A stretch of DNA of 13,644 bases, from positions 1 through 13,644 of the forward strand of contig CAYRSQ010000022.1 of assembly GCA_964427055.1 (NCBI GenBank), given 5' to 3'. The notes beneath the pieces were generated by a model that did no database searches, was not told the DNA's origin, and saw only the letters and a list, made by a program, of their open reading frames with translations. The translations under genes and the position numbers were made by a program. Positions 11,721 to 13,644 of this stretch are shown one piece after another (the first letter of the stretch is position 1; the number at the start of each line of letters is the position of its first letter). This DNA is from CAYNTH01 sp964427055 (GTDB lineage: Archaea > Aenigmatarchaeota > Aenigmatarchaeia > CG10238-14 > SCSR01).

Positions 11721-11782
11721 CTGAAAAATTTCTTTGAATTATTTTCATTGCCTTGAGTCTAATTGGGTATCTGTGTAGGAGT
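11721..11782 (+). repeat. Duplicated leader, copy 2
   Basis: Same block order as 9788-9848: CTGAAAAAT, TTGAATTATTT, TTGAGTCTAA, ATCTG, then a GAG-rich end. It lies 129 bases upstream of the small membrane-protein gene. Confidence 0.6.
11734..11763 (+). promoter_or_regulatory. Candidate sigma-70 promoter
   Basis: TTGAAT (11734-11739), 18-base spacer, TCTAAT (11758-11763), four of six and five of six matches to TTGACA and TATAAT. The same layout is found in the copy upstream of the thioesterase-like gene. It could drive the small membrane protein at 11911. Confidence 0.45.
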
Positions 11783-11910
11783 CGGGAGCTGAAAGGATAG
11801 TGGATATAAAGCCTTAGACGCGTTTTATAAGGCAGTTGACACCAATAAACTCACGAAGAATGAGAGATCAAAAGATCTCTGTCTCGCAATGCATGAGAAG
11901 GAGAGTGGTG

Positions 11911-12036
11911 ATGAATACTGTAGCGTTGGTACTGTTGGGACTTGCAGGCCTTGGTATGCTTGTCTTTTGGGCTGTACGGCATCTTGTGAATCGCTTATTT
12001 GACAGCGGCTACCTCTGGCGGAAACCAAAGAAATAA
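11911..12036 (+). CDS. 41-residue membrane protein
   Basis: ATG 11911 has AAGGAG (11898-11903) seven bases upstream; upstream in-frame starts have no such site. The protein has one membrane helix with a Gly pattern (ALVLLGLAGLGMLVFWAV), then HLVNRLFDSGYLW and a basic end RKPKK. This fits small single-pass proteins that bind membrane partners. It follows the second leader/promoter copy and precedes the convergent radical SAM gene. No known family is recognised. Confidence 0.5.
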   Translation: MNTVALVLLGLAGLGMLVFWAVRHLVNRLFDSGYLWRKPKK

Positions 12037-12159
12037 TACTTCGCAGAAGAATACTGGTACGTAAGGGAATTTCGCCTCCAGCCCGTCGCTTCCGGCTCCG
12101 CCCAATCCGTCATCGAGGCGTTGGTCTGACACGGGCATGCAGCGAATCGCTACGTGCTC

Positions 12160-13644
12160 TTACCCGTCGACCCGGTTGTTGTGGGTCCAGTGCCATTCGA
12201 GGGTGTCTCCCAAGCGCCGCGGCTTGAGATACTCGGCATTGACAAAATCTTCTATGGTGCTGCGAACCAGCCCGGGGTCAAAACCGGTCGCCTCCGCGAT
12301 CCTGCCGCACAGCGTGCCGACAGACCCGTTACCGGAGGCATGATCCACGGGGAGATGGCCGTGGGCCTCGATCAGGTCCTCGGAGAGGATCCGGTAGACC
12401 AGCTGCATCCTGAAGTGCCCGCCGACCCTCATGTTGTCTTCCGGCAGCCCCCGCCCCTCCCGGTAATCGCGCACTTTTTTCTCCCATTCTTCATTTATTT
12501 CCTGATCATACGCCGCCACGAATGCCTCCATCTCTTCGGGACCGAGCCTCGATGTCCTGACGATGGCGCTGTTCGCGTCATACCGCGTCCAGTCGTCGGT
12601 GAGGATTTCGAGGTCGTACCCCTCGATCCGCTCACGCACATCGGTACCGGGGAAGGGAGAGAGAAAGTGATAGCCGTAGACTATCCCCAGACTCTTTGAG
12701 AATTCCCCCGTGTCTCTGAGGGACTCCGGCGACTCCCCGGGGAGGCCCACCATGAAGGACGCGTGGGCCAGGATCCCCGCCTCCTTGCACAGCCTGACGG
12801 CATTTCGTGCCTGCTCGAGCGTGATCCCCTTCCTTACGCGCCTGAGCATCTCCTGATTTCCCGACTCTATGCCGAAGCTGATCGCTTCGCATCCGGCATC
12901 CCGCATCATATCGAGGGTCTCCCGGTCAACCGTATTGACGCGCGCGAAGGCGCTCCACTTGAAGGTGAGGCCACGCTCCAGGATCTGTCCGCACACCTCG
13001 CGAACCCGCGCCTTGTTCGAGGTGAACAGGTCGTCCGCCACATTGATCCGGGAGATGCCATACGACAGGATTTGCTCTATCTCGTCCATGACATATTCCA
13101 CCTTCCGGTAACGGACTTTTTTCCCCACCATGCGTCTTCCCTGGCAGAATATGCACGCATTCGGACACCCCCGGCTCGTGATAATGCTGACCGGGAACCC
13201 GAGCGCCCGGTATCTCGACAGGGGGAGCAGGTGCCGCGCCGGCAGGGGGATGGAATCAAGGTCTGCTATCAGTTCTCTCGGCCCGGTGACAACGGTGGTA
13301 CCGTCCTGCCTGAACGCGAGTCCCTGTATGTCGGGCCACCCGGACCGGTCCGCGATATGGGGGACCAGATCCATGATGGTCCTCTCGCCTTCGCCCAGGA
13401 CCAGGAGGTCTATCTCCGGATATGTCTGAAGGGTGCGCTCGGCATCGAACGAGACGTGAGGGCCGCCCATGACGGTCCGGATGGAGGGGCGGTGTCTCTT
13501 GGCGGTCCGGATGATATCCGCGGCGCCGGGGAAGTTCATGGTGACCGATGTGGTCCCCACGACGTCGGGTTCAAAGGCGTCGAGTTCCGCCTTAAGCTTC
13601 TCCGGGGTATATCTCGACACGATATAGTCGAGAATCCTCACCCG
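12160..13644 (-). CDS. Cobalamin-binding radical SAM protein (5' end outside window)
   Basis: At least 494 codons on the minus strand, open to the right edge; the GTG at 13641 is probably internal because the B12-binding fold normally has an earlier first strand. Counting from that GTG: a B12-binding-like Rossmann region (about 1-125) with DVVGTTSVTMNFPGA, VMGGPHVSFDAE and DLLVLGEGE, as in class B radical SAM enzymes; then the [4Fe-4S] motif CPNACIFC (Cys159, Cys163, Cys166), the GGE-like strand and the TIM-barrel segments INVADDLFTSNK, FGIESGNQEML and ASFMVGLPGES. The C-terminal part (about 340-493) is family-specific and unassigned. Such enzymes often methylate or rearrange unactivated carbons. 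It is GC-richer than the rest of the window and convergent to it, so it is probably part of different, resident DNA. Confidence 0.85.
   Translation of the reverse strand, partial: RVRILDYIVSRYTPEKLKAELDAFEPDVVGTTSVTMNFPGAADIIRTAKRHRPSIRTVMGGPHVSFDAERTLQTYPEIDLLVLGEGERTIMDLVPHIADRSGWPDIQGLAFRQDGTTVVTGPRELIADLDSIPLPARHLLPLSRYRALGFPVSIITSRGCPNACIFCQGRRMVGKKVRYRKVEYVMDEIEQILSYGISRINVADDLFTSNKARVREVCGQILERGLTFKWSAFARVNTVDRETLDMMRDAGCEAISFGIESGNQEMLRRVRKGITLEQARNAVRLCKEAGILAHASFMVGLPGESPESLRDTGEFSKSLGIVYGYHFLSPFPGTDVRERIEGYDLEILTDDWTRYDANSAIVRTSRLGPEEMEAFVAAYDQEINEEWEKKVRDYREGRGLPEDNMRVGGHFRMQLVYRILSEDLIEAHGHLPVDHASGNGSVGTLCGRIAEATGFDPGLVRSTIEDFVNAEYLKPRRLGDTLEWHWTHNNRVDG

Larger units (their letters stand above)
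11579..11910 (+). other. Intergenic region with second leader copy
   Basis: No intact gene. The first part is the fading end of the duplication. The second leader copy and promoter candidate are at 11721-11782. From 11793 a frame is open to 12002 and reads protein-like early on (KALDAFYKAVDTNKLTKNER), but it lacks a start and overlaps the small membrane gene in another frame, so it may be a relic. Confidence 0.45.

Noticed and set aside
12037..12129. Open + frame of 30 codons after the 41-residue protein, reading like a protein C-terminus
   Set aside because: It has no start codon after the preceding TAA and lies at the composition boundary; too short to call.
1..13644. CRISPR arrays, tRNA, rRNA, integrase, IS transposase
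   Set aside because: None seen on reading both strands: no regularly spaced repeats, no tRNA-like cloverleaf segments, and no transposase or integrase motifs in any long frame.

Overview
Gram-negative bacterial DNA, and probably an accessory region. The general flavour (ExbB/ExbD/TonB-type proteins, exported proteins with cleavable signals, a cobalamin-binding radical SAM protein) fits Desulfobacterota or Deltaproteobacteria-like bacteria. That placement is an inference, because no rRNA, tRNA or taxonomic marker gene is present. Everything except the last gene is on the + strand.

Block 1 (1-7520) reads as one transcription unit with short gaps and 4- or 8-base overlaps. In order: the 3' end of an unknown gene; an exported coiled-coil protein; a small exported protein; a very small ExbB/TolQ-like channel subunit; an ExbD/TolR-like subunit; a membrane-anchored linker protein; a lytic transglycosylase domain in the -1 frame directly after an A9 run (a dnaX-like A AAA AAG slippery heptamer); a TonB-like protein carrying the Ser-His...Ser transmembrane signature; a small membrane protein; a small soluble protein; and an 834-residue VirB4/TraG/HerA-type ATPase. 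Together they look like a proton-motive-force-driven, cell-wall-penetrating envelope machine that also has a conjugation-type ATPase. I do not recognise this combination as a described system. It is the main candidate for novelty here.

Block 2 (7521-8528) is decaying DNA. It holds a chimeric gene remnant, a small membrane-protein gene interrupted by an amber codon, a possible REP-like palindrome and one possible 25-codon ORF. Part of it (about 7861-8117) is a diverged copy of 11341-11596.

Block 3 (8529-12036) starts with a DnaB-C/RecA-like ATPase that carries an internal tandem duplication. It continues with a hotdog-fold thioesterase-like protein with Asn at the usual catalytic Asp position, a Rossmann-fold protein of unknown activity, remnants of duplicated gene starts and a duplicated promoter-like leader, and a 41-residue membrane protein. 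Three loci (8057, 9923, 11534) begin with the same short peptide pattern MN-x5-S-[AT]-N-[SP]-E-R in front of otherwise different sequence.

Block 4 (12160-13644, minus strand) is a cobalamin-binding radical SAM protein cut by the window edge. It is clearly GC-richer (two 60-base lines counted by hand gave 57% and 62%) than the clusters to its left, which suggests a boundary between accessory and resident DNA near 12.05-12.15 kb.
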